DNA of 15,600 nt from assembly GCA_050260415.1 (NCBI GenBank), contig JBLNCE010000083.1:1-15600 (forward strand), given 5' to 3'. Within the stretch, counting starts at the first letter, position 1; every line of letters begins with the position of its first letter. A model generated the notes under the pieces. That model saw only the letters and a list, made by a program, of their open reading frames with translations. It had not been told where the DNA came from and made no database searches. Positions 8,144 to 15,364 of the stretch are shown here, piece by piece. Both the position numbers and the translations under genes were made by a program. The DNA comes from JBLNCE01 sp050260415 (GTDB taxonomy: Bacteria; Bacillota; UBA4882; JAAYXC01).

Positions 8144-9109
8144 TCAATGATATTGCTCGGTTTCGATGAATTTCCTTTGGATGACGACCACGACCAGGAT
8201 CATCAAGGCCAAGACGAACCCGATGGTTGCGGCGTATCCCATGCGCAGGAAGGCAAAGGCCTGCTTGTATAGGTAGAGGACAACGGAGAGGGTGCTCTCG
8301 GCCGGACCGCCGCCGGTCATGACGAACGGTTCGATGAACAGGCTAAAGCCGCCGATGGTGGATAGAACGAAGACCAGCAATATGACCGAGTTTAGGAGCG
8401 GCAGTGTAATCCGCCAAAACTGCGTCCAGGGCTTGGCGCCGTCCACGCTGGAGACCTCGTAGAGTTCAGGGTTGATGTTTTGTAAGCCCGCCAGGAATAG
8501 GACGATATAGAAACCCACATTCTTCCAGGTTGCCATGATGGCTATGGAATATATTGCCAGTTTGGGACTGGTCAACCAGCCTACGGGAGGCAGGCCAAGG
8601 CGACTCAATAACAGGTTGAGCACCCCGGCGTTCGTCGAATAGAGTTGATTCCAAAGGATGGTTACCACCGCGCCGGAGGTGACAAAAGGAAGAAAGAACG
8701 AGGCCCTGAACAGCCCCCTCAGGACGAGTTTTTTATTCAATGCCACGGCAATGATTAAGGCTACGGCAATTTGCAAGGGGATATGCAGTATGAGAAACTT
8801 CACCGTATTGAGGAGCGCGTGCCAGAAAGTTTCGTCATGGAGCAGATGGGTCAGATTGGCCAGACCGGTAAACTCCATGGGTGTGACGATGTTCCAACGA
8901 TGGAAGACCAGTATGAACGCGAAGATTAGGGGGTAAGCGGTAAAGACGGCAAAGAAAAGGAGATAAGGAAGGACAAAGAAGTACCCAGCCTTGTCGCTCT
9001 GGCGGAACGTCATGCGTAACCGGGCCCACCGGCCTGTGTGTCCCGCCTTCGGCTCATGCGGCCGCTTTGCATCTTCCAGTCGCATCAGTCCATGCCCCCC
9101 GCACGGCAC
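8144..9109 (-). CDS. Carbohydrate ABC transporter permease, MalF/UgpA type
   Basis: This is the second inner-membrane subunit of the importer (321 aa). The N-terminal about 40 residues are polar and basic. Membrane segments follow from GYFFVLPYLLFFAVFTAYPL (42-61), the standard first helix of the UgpA group, with further helices near 101-124, 134-154, 184-209, 239-260 and 292-310. The ATPase-contact loop is NINPELYEVSSVDGAKPW (211-228), where the usual EAA core has become E-V-S-S-V-D-G-A; Glu, Asp-Gly and Ala are kept. The start is either GTG at 9109 (weak AGG, 5-nt spacing) or ATG at 9085 (GGGGGG upstream); I give the longer form. It begins 6 nt after the LacI-type regulator gene, so the two are surely co-transcribed. 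Confidence 0.95.
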   Translation of the reverse strand: MPCGGHGLMRLEDAKRPHEPKAGHTGRWARLRMTFRQSDKAGYFFVLPYLLFFAVFTAYPLIFAFILVFHRWNIVTPMEFTGLANLTHLLHDETFWHALLNTVKFLILHIPLQIAVALIIAVALNKKLVLRGLFRASFFLPFVTSGAVVTILWNQLYSTNAGVLNLLLSRLGLPPVGWLTSPKLAIYSIAIMATWKNVGFYIVLFLAGLQNINPELYEVSSVDGAKPWTQFWRITLPLLNSVILLVFVLSTIGGFSLFIEPFVMTGGGPAESTLSVVLYLYKQAFAFLRMGYAATIGFVLALMILVVVVIQRKFIETEQYH

Positions 9110-9115
9110 CCGCGC

Positions 9116-10204
9116 CTAACCCTTAATGGCCGCGCTCGATTCGCGCGCCACCAGCTCGGTGCTCACCATTACCTTGCACGGTACCGGACCCGCCTGGCCT
9201 CTGATCAACTCCAGGAGCATCTTGGCGGCCTGGATGCCGAGTTCCCGTTTGTACACACGGACTGTGGTCAGCGGCGGATTGGTATGCGCCGCCAAATCAA
9301 CGTCGTCGAAGCCGACCACCGACAGGTCGGCGGGAATGTCCAAGCCGGCCTCGTGCGCCGCCTGCATGGCGCCGACGGCCAAAAAGTCGTTGGCGGCGAA
9401 GATGGCCGTGGGCCGTTGGGGTTTGGTGAGCAACCTTCGTGCTGCCTCGTATCCCCCCTGAACGTCAAAGACCGCGACATCCTCATTGGATATGACCCAA
9501 TCCGGGCGCAGATCCAGCCGGTAGGCCTCAAGCGCCTGCCGATAGCCGCAATAGCGCTCATAAAGACTACTATGGCTCAGGGGACCCGTGATCATCGCGA
9601 TCCTGCGGTGCCCGAGGCTGACTAGATGCTCGACTGCCTCGCGGGCGCCGGTGACATTGTCGGTCATGGCGCAAGGCACTTTTGGCCGCGGCAGGTTATT
9701 GTCCACCAGTACCAGCGGTATCCGAGCCTCCAGGGCAGCATTGATGTAATCGAGGTCAACGTCGCAACCGGCGAGGATCAGACCATCCACCCTGTTCTCC
9801 CGCGAAAACTTGGCGATCTTTTTCAGGTCCTCGCCCTTCTCGGACAGGGTGGCGAAGAGGAGATGATAACCCTCGAGACGCAGGACATCCTCCACGCCCT
9901 CCATCACCCGCCCGTAAAACGGGTCGGCAACCAGCGAACGTATCCGCCGGTTGAACAGGATGCCGATGTTTTCACTGCGTGAGCGAGCCGCACGGAAACC
10001 GTCGGCCGTCAAGGGGTAGCCCAACTCCTTGGCGACCTGCAGGACGCGCTCGCGAGTGGATTGGCTGATACGCCCTTTCATGTTGAGCACCCTGGAGACC
10101 GTGGCGAGAGAAACATCCGCTTGTTTGGCAATATCTTCTATCCTGACCGTGGCTCTCGACCCGCTTTCCCGAATGAGCAATTCACCAACCAATTTGCGCA
10201 CCAT
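9116..10204 (-). CDS. LacI-family transcriptional regulator
   Basis: This is a sugar-responsive DNA-binding protein (362 aa). Its N-terminal helix-turn-helix is at residues 20-41 (VRIEDIAKQADVSLATVSRV, then LN), and the hinge region STRERVLQVAKELGY (49-63) follows. The first 19 residues are an unusual extension before the HTH, so a later start is possible; no good Shine-Dalgarno precedes ATG 10204. The periplasmic-binding-like effector domain spans about 78-355, with IGILFNRRI, VDGLILAGCDVD, LVLVDNNLP, LGHRRIAMITGP, PTAIFAANDFLAVGAMQAA and LSVVGFDDVDLAAHTNPPLT. Thus it probably binds a small sugar and controls the cluster around it. It lies 14 nt after the GH130 gene and 6 nt before the permease genes, so it would regulate its own operon. 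Candidate operators are the repeats at 11147-11264; none is proven. Confidence 0.95.
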   Translation of the reverse strand: MVRKLVGELLIRESGSRATVRIEDIAKQADVSLATVSRVLNMKGRISQSTRERVLQVAKELGYPLTADGFRAARSRSENIGILFNRRIRSLVADPFYGRVMEGVEDVLRLEGYHLLFATLSEKGEDLKKIAKFSRENRVDGLILAGCDVDLDYINAALEARIPLVLVDNNLPRPKVPCAMTDNVTGAREAVEHLVSLGHRRIAMITGPLSHSSLYERYCGYRQALEAYRLDLRPDWVISNEDVAVFDVQGGYEAARRLLTKPQRPTAIFAANDFLAVGAMQAAHEAGLDIPADLSVVGFDDVDLAAHTNPPLTTVRVYKRELGIQAAKMLLELIRGQAGPVPCKVMVSTELVARESSAAIKG

Positions 10205-10218
10205 TTGCCCGAAAAAAC

Positions 10219-11118
10219 CTAACTAAAGTCTTGTTCGCGCGGAGGCCATGGCATTTGCGCAACGCCCAGGCAGGTGTCGGCGCCGCCGTAGTATACCAGC
10301 AGCCGGTCGCCCCGAATGACATGGCCGTTGCTGAAGACGACGTTCGGCACCCAACCGTCCCGCTCCCAAGCCAATTCCGGTTCAAGGATGGGCCGCTCCT
10401 GGCGGTGAATGACCGTGGAAGGATCGTTGAGATCGAGCAATGCCGCGCCAAGACGATAGACGTTGTCGGTATCGGCGGCATGATAGATCAAGAGCCAGCC
10501 CTGCGGCGTCTTTATGGGCGGGCCGGCGGCGCCGATCCTGCCGGCCTCCCAGGTGTCCGGCCGTGTTCGCATGATGATTTTATGGTCGGTCCAGATGCGC
10601 AGATCTTGCGAGTAACACAACCAAATATCCGGGTAGCGGCGATGGAGCAGGACGTAGCGGCCGCCAATCCGTTCCGGAAAGAGCGCCGCGTCTTTGTTCG
10701 GTTCATCAAGGACCACGCCGTGCCTTGTCCAGTTGATCAAATCGGTCGAACTCGCCATGCAGATGCGGTAATCGCCGTCGAAACGCCCGCCAAAGCCGGT
10801 GTAGGTCATATAGAATTTGCCTTCCAAATACGTTATCCGCGGATCTTCCACGCCTCTCTCTTCCTGGCCGCCACAGCCGGAGAAGGCCGGCTCCGCTTCG
10901 CGCTCAAACCGCATGCCGTCAGCGCTGACGGCATGGCCAAGGCGCGATATGTATCTGCCATAACGTTCATGGCAGGGAAGATCGGTAGCCCGGTAAAAAA
11001 GGTGAATCTTGCCCGCATGCGAAACGGCGGCGGCATTGAAGACCGCGGATCGTTCCCAGGAATGCGCGGCGATGGGCTGCAGGATTGGCTGCAGGGAGAG
11101 ACGCTGTAGTTTGAGCAT
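10219..11118 (-). CDS. Glycoside hydrolase family 130 enzyme (mannoside phosphorylase or hydrolase type)
   Basis: This is a five-bladed beta-propeller enzyme (299 aa) without a signal peptide, so cytoplasmic. Family GH130 members cleave beta-mannosides by phosphorolysis, and some subfamilies hydrolyse related bonds. Visible family marks are ERSAVFNAAAV with KIHLFYRAT (22-45), RGVEDPRIT (88-96, whose Asp92 is the expected general acid), KDAALFPERIGGRYVLLHRR (142-161), GPPIKTPQGWLLIYHAA (199-215), a LGAALLDLNDP segment (223-233), and NVVFSNG with RLLVYYGGAD. The start is ATG 11118, because GGAGG lies 6 nt upstream; a TTG at 11136 would place that site inside the gene. It is the first gene of the sugar-import cluster, so it probably acts on the imported oligosaccharide. 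Whether it is a phosphorylase or hydrolase cannot be decided here. Confidence 0.92.
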   Translation of the reverse strand: MLKLQRLSLQPILQPIAAHSWERSAVFNAAAVSHAGKIHLFYRATDLPCHERYGRYISRLGHAVSADGMRFEREAEPAFSGCGGQEERGVEDPRITYLEGKFYMTYTGFGGRFDGDYRICMASSTDLINWTRHGVVLDEPNKDAALFPERIGGRYVLLHRRYPDIWLCYSQDLRIWTDHKIIMRTRPDTWEAGRIGAAGPPIKTPQGWLLIYHAADTDNVYRLGAALLDLNDPSTVIHRQERPILEPELAWERDGWVPNVVFSNGHVIRGDRLLVYYGGADTCLGVAQMPWPPREQDFS

Positions 11119-11124
11119 GGCGGA

Positions 11125-11129
11125 CCTCC
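11125..11129 (-). promoter_or_regulatory. Shine-Dalgarno site that fixes the GH130 start
   Basis: GGAGG on the minus strand is followed by TCCGCC and then ATG at 11118. This 6-nt spacing is ideal and rules out the longer frame that begins with TTG at 11136. Confidence 0.85.
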
Positions 11130-11146
11130 GATGCAAATTAACCAGG

Positions 11147-11165
11147 TAGTTTGCTCATAGTTTGC
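11147..11165. repeat. Direct repeat TAGTTTGC, 11-bp period
   Basis: Two exact 8-bp copies are separated by TCA, so they lie on the same face of the helix. They sit 29-47 bp upstream of the GH130 ATG, a place where an activator or repressor could act. The function is an inference. Confidence 0.45.
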
Positions 11166-11207
11166 GCATGGATCATTTCTACCTGAGTGCCGATATTCCT
11201 TCTTTGC

Positions 11208-11219
11208 GGAAAATTTTCC
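11208..11219. promoter_or_regulatory. Perfect 12-bp palindrome, candidate operator
   Basis: GGAAAATTTTCC is fully self-complementary and lies 90-101 bp upstream of the GH130 ATG. LacI-family sites often have a central CG, which this lacks, so it may instead bind another factor or be a structural AT element. Confidence 0.3.
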
Positions 11220-11435
11220 TCGCGCATGGCTGTCGGCGGCGGGATCGTATGACAACTGCGTCATCGTTGCGGAGGCCGAGAAGGCCAGGCTCCCGCCAAC
11301 GGGGAGGGCGGAAAGCGAGGGGTGATATCCGGCAGACCGTGATCGGAGAGGCCATAATGGCGCGGACCGCGCAATCTCTCAGGGGCGGCGGCAGACGGCC
11401 CGCCGGAGTTCAGGCCGTCTTCCTCATCATGCGGG

Positions 11436-12158
11436 CTATGCCGCGAAGATCTCCTTTAACGGGATCGCCAACCCCTCCAGCACCCTGGATTCAGCCGTCT
11501 CGGCCCCTTTGAAGACCCGATAATCGGCGATCTCCCCGGCTTCGAACCTGTAGATATAGATCTCGCGGTTATCGGGGTTGACGAGCCAATACTCGCCGAC
11601 CCCGCCCGCCATGTAGACATGCGTCTTTTGGAACATATCCTTGCTCCGCGTGGCTTCCGAGAGTACCTCCACCACCAGGGAAGGAACGCCGGTATACCTG
11701 CCGCGGTCGCTGACATTTTCCGGATCGCAGACCACAACGATGTCGGGCTGGACGATGTTCTCCTTCTCATCATCGAAGAGAGTAACGTCGAAGGGAGCCG
11801 TCACGGGTTTGCACCTTTTCCCGCGCGACCAGGCATGGATCGTGCTGAACAATTCCCCGATGATCCGCTGATGCTCCCACGTCGGGGAGGCCAATAGGTA
11901 GACCTGGCCGTCGATGTATTCATACCGGGCGTCGCTGGCTTCCGAGAGTTTGCGGAATTCCTCCACGGTCATGCGCTGGCGATTCGTCCCATACGCGGCC
12001 GCGCCTTCGGCCGCTTTAAGCGTTTCGGCGCGCGGTTCCTCCCAGCGCCTTAGCACGGCGATCCGTTTGCCGTTCCGGGTGATGTAGACCTCCTCCACCT
12101 GCGCGAGCTTCAGGTAGGTGCCGAAGTTGTTCTGGACCTCGGTCGAGGTAACCTCCAT
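11436..12158 (-). CDS. Phd/YefM-like antitoxin domain fused to Uma2-family nuclease-like domain
   Basis: This is a 240-aa two-part protein. Residues 1-42 (MEVTSTEVQNNFGTYLKLAQ, then VYITRNGKRIAVL) are like the DNA-binding N-terminus of Phd/YefM antitoxins. Residues 60-240 are a Uma2 (DUF820) domain of the PD-(D/E)xK-like fold: YEYIDGQVYLLASP (79-92), HQRIIGEL (97-104), the acidic IVQPDIVVV (135-143, Asp139), LVVEVLSEATRSKDM (161-175, Glu164), Lys178, and YMAGGVGEYWLVNPDN (182-197). The active-site residues seem complete. I choose ATG 12158, since the longer TTG start at 12197 lies 5 nt after the -10 box and would leave almost no leader. The biological role of Uma2 proteins is poorly known; nuclease activity is predicted from the fold. 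No separate toxin gene is adjacent. A damaged paralog lies at 1-141. Confidence 0.85.
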   Translation of the reverse strand: MEVTSTEVQNNFGTYLKLAQVEEVYITRNGKRIAVLRRWEEPRAETLKAAEGAAAYGTNRQRMTVEEFRKLSEASDARYEYIDGQVYLLASPTWEHQRIIGELFSTIHAWSRGKRCKPVTAPFDVTLFDDEKENIVQPDIVVVCDPENVSDRGRYTGVPSLVVEVLSEATRSKDMFQKTHVYMAGGVGEYWLVNPDNREIYIYRFEAGEIADYRVFKGAETAESRVLEGLAIPLKEIFAA

Positions 12159-12201
12159 GACATCGCCCCATTTAGCTAAGAGATATCGGTTAGCCAATTA
12201 G

Positions 12202-12230
12202 ATTATATGTTAATCGGAATATGCTGTCAA
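12202..12230 (-). promoter_or_regulatory. Consensus sigma-70-type promoter of the Phd-Uma2 gene
   Basis: On the minus strand TTGACA (12225-12230) and TATAAT (12202-12207) are separated by exactly 17 bp. Both boxes match the consensus in all six positions. The expected transcript start is near 12195, about 37 nt before the ATG at 12158. Just downstream, TTAGCTAA (12172-12179) and TTAGCCAA (12190-12197) recur 18 bp apart; they could be an operator for the antitoxin-like domain. Confidence 0.85.
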
Positions 12231-12504
12231 TCAAGGAAGGTTGCCCACGCGCCCATCGCTAGGGCTTGCCGATCGACGCCCTGGACGCCGGTTTCTCGCT
12301 AGTCAGGCTCGGTGATCGGCCGGAGCGAGCGGGGGGTCTTGCTTGTGCCCCGGGGAGAATCCGGGCCGGGCGATCGCGGCCTTTTTCCGACACTTGCGAG
12401 AGGCCCCAACCCCTGGCGGGCGATCCGCTGGGGACTGGAGGGAGGGGTCGTCCCGGGGATGTCGAATGGATCTTCCGCTTATCTTCCATAGGGGGTCAAC
12501 GGGA
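12231..12504. other. GC-rich divergent spacer before the GH65 gene
   Basis: I see no supported gene in this stretch. Open frames on both strands read as low-complexity Pro/Arg/Gly/Ser protein without family likeness. G-rich runs (for example GGAGGGAGGGG near 12438) lie upstream of the GH65 start. The GH65 promoter should be here, but no clear -35/-10 pair is visible. A GH65 start at ATG 12466 instead of 12505 cannot be excluded. Confidence 0.4.
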
Positions 12505-14871
12505 ATGTCGGCCAAAAATCCTGGCGAAAAGCATCCGGGGCAAACGGCCTGGCAAATCTGGCAGGATCGTCTCGACCTCGACAAAATCAGTCTTTATGAA
12601 TCCTTGTTCGCCTTGGGAAACGGCTATATCGGCACCAGGGGCACGTTCGAAGAGGGCCTCGCGGTGAATGGGAGTTGCGAAGGGACATATCTCAACGGCT
12701 TCTACGAGACGAGCGCGATTACCTACGGAGAGATCGCTTACGGTTACCCCGAGATAAACCAATCGATGCTCAACGTGACCAATGGAAAAGTCATTCAGCT
12801 CTACTTGGAAGAAGAGCCGCTGGATATGCTCACGGGCGAGATACTCTTCTTCCGCCGGGTGCTCGACTTGCGAGATGGGGTGTTGCGCAGATCGCTGATA
12901 TGGCAATCCCCTCGAGGGAAGCAGGCCAGGATCGAGACCGAGAGGTTGGTTTCTTTGGTCAACCCCCATCTCATGTCGATCGCCTATGCCGTCACCCCGC
13001 TCAATTTCAGCGGCGATGTACGCATAGTCTCCGCGCTGGACGCCGATGTCGCGAATACAACCGCCGGCGCCGACCCCCGCGTCGGTTCCTCGCTTGTGGG
13101 CAGATGCCTTTTGGTCGAGGACAAGTTCAATCTCAACGGGGTCTGCGGCTATAGACAGCGCGCCAAGAGCAGCGGCTCAATCATGGCCTGCGCCATGGCG
13201 CACCAGGTTGAGACCGGCGCCGCGTGCTCGACCGGCGGGCAAGAGAACGGGGACAGGCTGGAGGTCCATTTCAAGGCGTCCTTGGCGCGCGGACAGCAGC
13301 TCAAGATCGTGAAACACGTGGCGTACATAACAACCCGCGAATGCGCGGCCGATCAGGTCTTGCCCAAAGCATTGGCCCTGGTCCGGCGGGCGGCCGCAGA
13401 CGGCTACGCGGAGATCGGGCGGCGGCAGGGAGAGTATCTGGCGGATTTCTGGCGGCGCAGCGAGGTCGAGATCAAGGGCGATCCGGCGTTACTCGAGGGG
13501 CTGCGGTTCAATATGTTCCATCTCCTGCAGTCCGTCGGGCGGGACGGGTCGACCAGCATCGGGGCCAAAGGCCTGACCGGCGAGGGATATAACGGCCACT
13601 ACTTCTGGGAGGCCGAAACCTACATTCTGCCATTCTTCCTCCATACGCAGCCGGAGATCGCCAGACAGCTCCTGACTTTCCGTCATCACACGCTCGACAA
13701 GGCGCGCCGACGGGCGCGGCAGATGTCCCACCCGCGCGGCGCCCTCTTTCCGTGGCGCACGATCGATGGCGATGAATGCTCCGCCTATTACCCCGCAGGC
13801 ACGGCTCAATATCATATCAACGCCGACATCGCCCTGGCCCTTCGCAAATACATCGAGGCCACGGACGACAGCGAGTTCCTTGCCGACAAGGGCGCCGAGA
13901 TCCTGTTCGAGACGGCCCGGCTCTGGGCGGACCTCGGGACCTTTAGCGCCAAGAAGGGGGGCCGATTCTGCCTGAACGGCGTAACCGGTCCCGACGAATA
14001 TACGGCGATCGTGGACAATAACTTCTACACCAATCTCATGGCCAGGGAAAACCTCCTATACGCATGCCAGGTCGCGGATTGGCTGCGGCGGAACCGTGCG
14101 CGTGAGTATGACGCCCTGGCCGCCCGCCTGGGCCTGACCGAAGAGGAGATCGGCTTCTGGCGGCGGGCCGCGGAAGGCATGTATCTGCCGTACGACGAGG
14201 AACTCCGGATCCACCCCCAGGACGATACGTTCTTGGCCAAGAAGGCATGGGATTTCGCCCGGACGCCGGCGGATCGCTACCCTCTCCTGCTGCACTACCA
14301 TCCGCTGGTCATCTACCGGCATCAGGTCTGCAAGCAGGCCGACGTCGTGCTGGCCCTCTTCCTGCAGGGGGACAAATTCACCATCGAGGAAAAGCGCCGC
14401 GACTACGATTACTACGAACCGCTGACCACGCACGACTCCTCGTTGTCCCCGTCCATTTTCAGCATCGTGGCCAGCGAGATCGGATACCGTGACAAGGCAT
14501 ACGACTACTTCCTCCGCAGCGCGCGGATGGATCTGGACGACCTCTACGGCAACACGGACTCCGGGATTCACGCGGCGAACATGGCCGGTTCGTGGATGGC
14601 CCTGGTCAACGGGTTCGGCGGGATGAGAACCCACGGCGGCATGCTGCAATTCCGGCCGTATCTTCCCGCCGGTTGGCGGGAATACAGCTTCCGCGTCACT
14701 TTCCGCGGGAGGCTGATCGAGGTGACGGTCAACGCCGGGGAGGTCCAATACGAGCTTCTCGAGGGCGATCCACTGGATATCCGGCACCAGGACACCGTGA
14801 TTCGGCTGGGCGGGGAGCCAACGGTCCTTGCCACACGAAATGTCCCGCCGGAGGCGGGCGAGGATCGTTGA
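12505..14871 (+). CDS. Glycoside hydrolase family 65 disaccharide phosphorylase
   Basis: This is a cytoplasmic enzyme (788 aa, normal for the family) that cleaves an alpha-glucoside such as maltose, trehalose, kojibiose or nigerose with phosphate to give beta-glucose 1-phosphate. The N-terminal beta-sandwich domain (about 1-300) contains YESLFALGNGYIGTRGTFEE (31-50). The (alpha/alpha)6 catalytic domain follows from about 325, with GEGYNGHYFWEAETYILPF (359-377) and the general acid Glu498 in NGVTGPDEYT (491-500). KQAD (610-613) and the phosphate-binding THDSSLSPS (642-650) come next, and the C-terminal beta domain covers about 715-788. The specificity loop DGDECSAYYPAGTAQYHINA (421-440) looks to me more trehalose-phosphorylase-like than maltose-phosphorylase-like, but this is from memory. 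I choose ATG 12505, which has AGGGGG 9 nt upstream. No beta-phosphoglucomutase gene adjoins, which is unusual. Confidence 0.93.
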   Translation: MSAKNPGEKHPGQTAWQIWQDRLDLDKISLYESLFALGNGYIGTRGTFEEGLAVNGSCEGTYLNGFYETSAITYGEIAYGYPEINQSMLNVTNGKVIQLYLEEEPLDMLTGEILFFRRVLDLRDGVLRRSLIWQSPRGKQARIETERLVSLVNPHLMSIAYAVTPLNFSGDVRIVSALDADVANTTAGADPRVGSSLVGRCLLVEDKFNLNGVCGYRQRAKSSGSIMACAMAHQVETGAACSTGGQENGDRLEVHFKASLARGQQLKIVKHVAYITTRECAADQVLPKALALVRRAAADGYAEIGRRQGEYLADFWRRSEVEIKGDPALLEGLRFNMFHLLQSVGRDGSTSIGAKGLTGEGYNGHYFWEAETYILPFFLHTQPEIARQLLTFRHHTLDKARRRARQMSHPRGALFPWRTIDGDECSAYYPAGTAQYHINADIALALRKYIEATDDSEFLADKGAEILFETARLWADLGTFSAKKGGRFCLNGVTGPDEYTAIVDNNFYTNLMARENLLYACQVADWLRRNRAREYDALAARLGLTEEEIGFWRRAAEGMYLPYDEELRIHPQDDTFLAKKAWDFARTPADRYPLLLHYHPLVIYRHQVCKQADVVLALFLQGDKFTIEEKRRDYDYYEPLTTHDSSLSPSIFSIVASEIGYRDKAYDYFLRSARMDLDDLYGNTDSGIHAANMAGSWMALVNGFGGMRTHGGMLQFRPYLPAGWREYSFRVTFRGRLIEVTVNAGEVQYELLEGDPLDIRHQDTVIRLGGEPTVLATRNVPPEAGEDR

Positions 14872-15079
14872 GGCCCAAGAGTATGTTCAACAATCCGCGA
14901 CCGACGCGGCCGACTCCCGCTGCAGGCCTGGAAGAGGTTGGCCGTCCTGCCGGATGAAAGCTTGCGGCCAATTCAACTTCAATGGTGGCGTTGGTACTCG
15001 CCCGGGCGCAACAAGAGGGGCTGGAATGTATATACGTGACTGCATAAGGGGGCATGCGTCGACACCAGAAAAGATGGGG

Positions 15080-15111
15080 CGCGGCGAAAAAGAGGCGCCG
15101 CGATCGGCGCC
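15080..15111 (+). terminator. GC-rich overlapping hairpins, candidate terminator of GH65
   Basis: Two mutually exclusive stems share bases. One is CGCGGCG-N9-CGCCGCG (15080-15086 with 15096-15102, 7 bp). The other is GGCGCC-N6-GGCGCC (15094-15099 with 15106-15111, 6 bp), followed by ATTCTTGTT, which is T-rich. The second could terminate plus-strand transcription, and the first would prevent it. They lie about 210 nt after the GH65 stop. Confidence 0.35.
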
Positions 15112-15319
15112 ATTCTTGTTAACCCGCAACAGCCGGCGAATCGGATGAGGTCTGATGGGGTAGATACATTCTCTGCTCGCGGTCGTAGTCTTGCACGCGA
15201 AGCAGATCCGCGGGATTGCCGGCCTATCACCGCCGGGCACGCGTATGCATGAATGAATATAGGCCTTGACCTTGTATTACGGGTCGACGATGATGTTATA
15301 GGACCCGGTGCATATTGGG

Positions 15320-15355
15320 CTTGTCCGCCGGCGCGGGCTACGGCGCCCTTACAAG
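15320..15355 (+). promoter_or_regulatory. Hairpin overlapping the leader ORF ribosome-binding site
   Basis: CTTGT (15320-15324) pairs with ACAAG (15351-15355), and inside it GGCGC (15330-15334) pairs with GCGCC (15343-15347). The 3' outer arm includes the first three bases of the AAGGAG Shine-Dalgarno (15353-15358) of the short ORF. Folding would thus partly hide that site. The stem is short and interrupted by an internal loop, so the structure is only a candidate. Confidence 0.35.
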
Positions 15356-15364
15356 GAGTGCTTC

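Larger units (their letters stand above)
11119..11435. promoter_or_regulatory. Intergenic region upstream of the sugar cluster, likely promoter/operator
   Basis: There is no credible gene in this 317-nt stretch between the Uma2 fusion gene and the GH130 gene. It should hold the promoter of the minus-strand cluster, but I could not find a convincing -35/-10 pair. It contains three repeat structures: a direct repeat TAGTTTGC (11147-11154 and 11158-11165, exactly 11 bp apart), the perfect palindrome GGAAAATTTTCC (11208-11219) and the inverted repeat ATGAC-N6-GTCAT (11249-11264). Any could bind the LacI-type regulator. The left part, near GH130, is AT-richer than the flanking genes, as expected for a control region. 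Confidence 0.5.
14872..15364. other. Intergenic region after GH65, no supported gene
   Basis: These about 490 nt lack a convincing coding frame on either strand. Frames here change composition often and have no ribosome-binding site. Weak GC hairpins are present (CCGCG-N5-CGCGG near 14897), and a stronger pair lies at 15080-15111. A TTGACC at 15266-15271 and TATAGG at 15297-15302 are too far apart (25 bp) for a promoter. A possible promoter for the downstream genes must be here but is not clear. Confidence 0.4.

Noticed and set aside
11119..11136. TTG start at 11136 for the GH130 gene
   Set aside because: The GGAGG site would then lie inside the coding region. ATG 11118 has ideal spacing from it.
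12159..12197. TTG start at 12197 for the Phd-Uma2 gene
   Set aside because: It lies only 5 nt from the -10 box with no ribosome-binding site, and the antitoxin-like domain begins at ATG 12158.
12343..12504. Longer GH65 start at 12343
   Set aside because: The added 54 residues are low-complexity and lack family likeness. The family normally starts shortly before the ESLFALGNGY segment.
14056..14787. Minus-strand frame of 243 codons opposite GH65
   Set aside because: It lies opposite the GH65 catalytic domain, including the phosphate-binding loop region, and is a GC-rich shadow frame.
14844..14858. CCCGCC-GGA-GGCGGG hairpin at the end of the GH65 gene
   Set aside because: The loop is only 3 nt, it lies inside the coding region, and no T-run follows.
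14887..15240. Minus-strand frame of 117 codons in the intergenic region
   Set aside because: No ribosome-binding site, Pro/Arg-rich and without any family likeness; it also crosses the GC hairpins.
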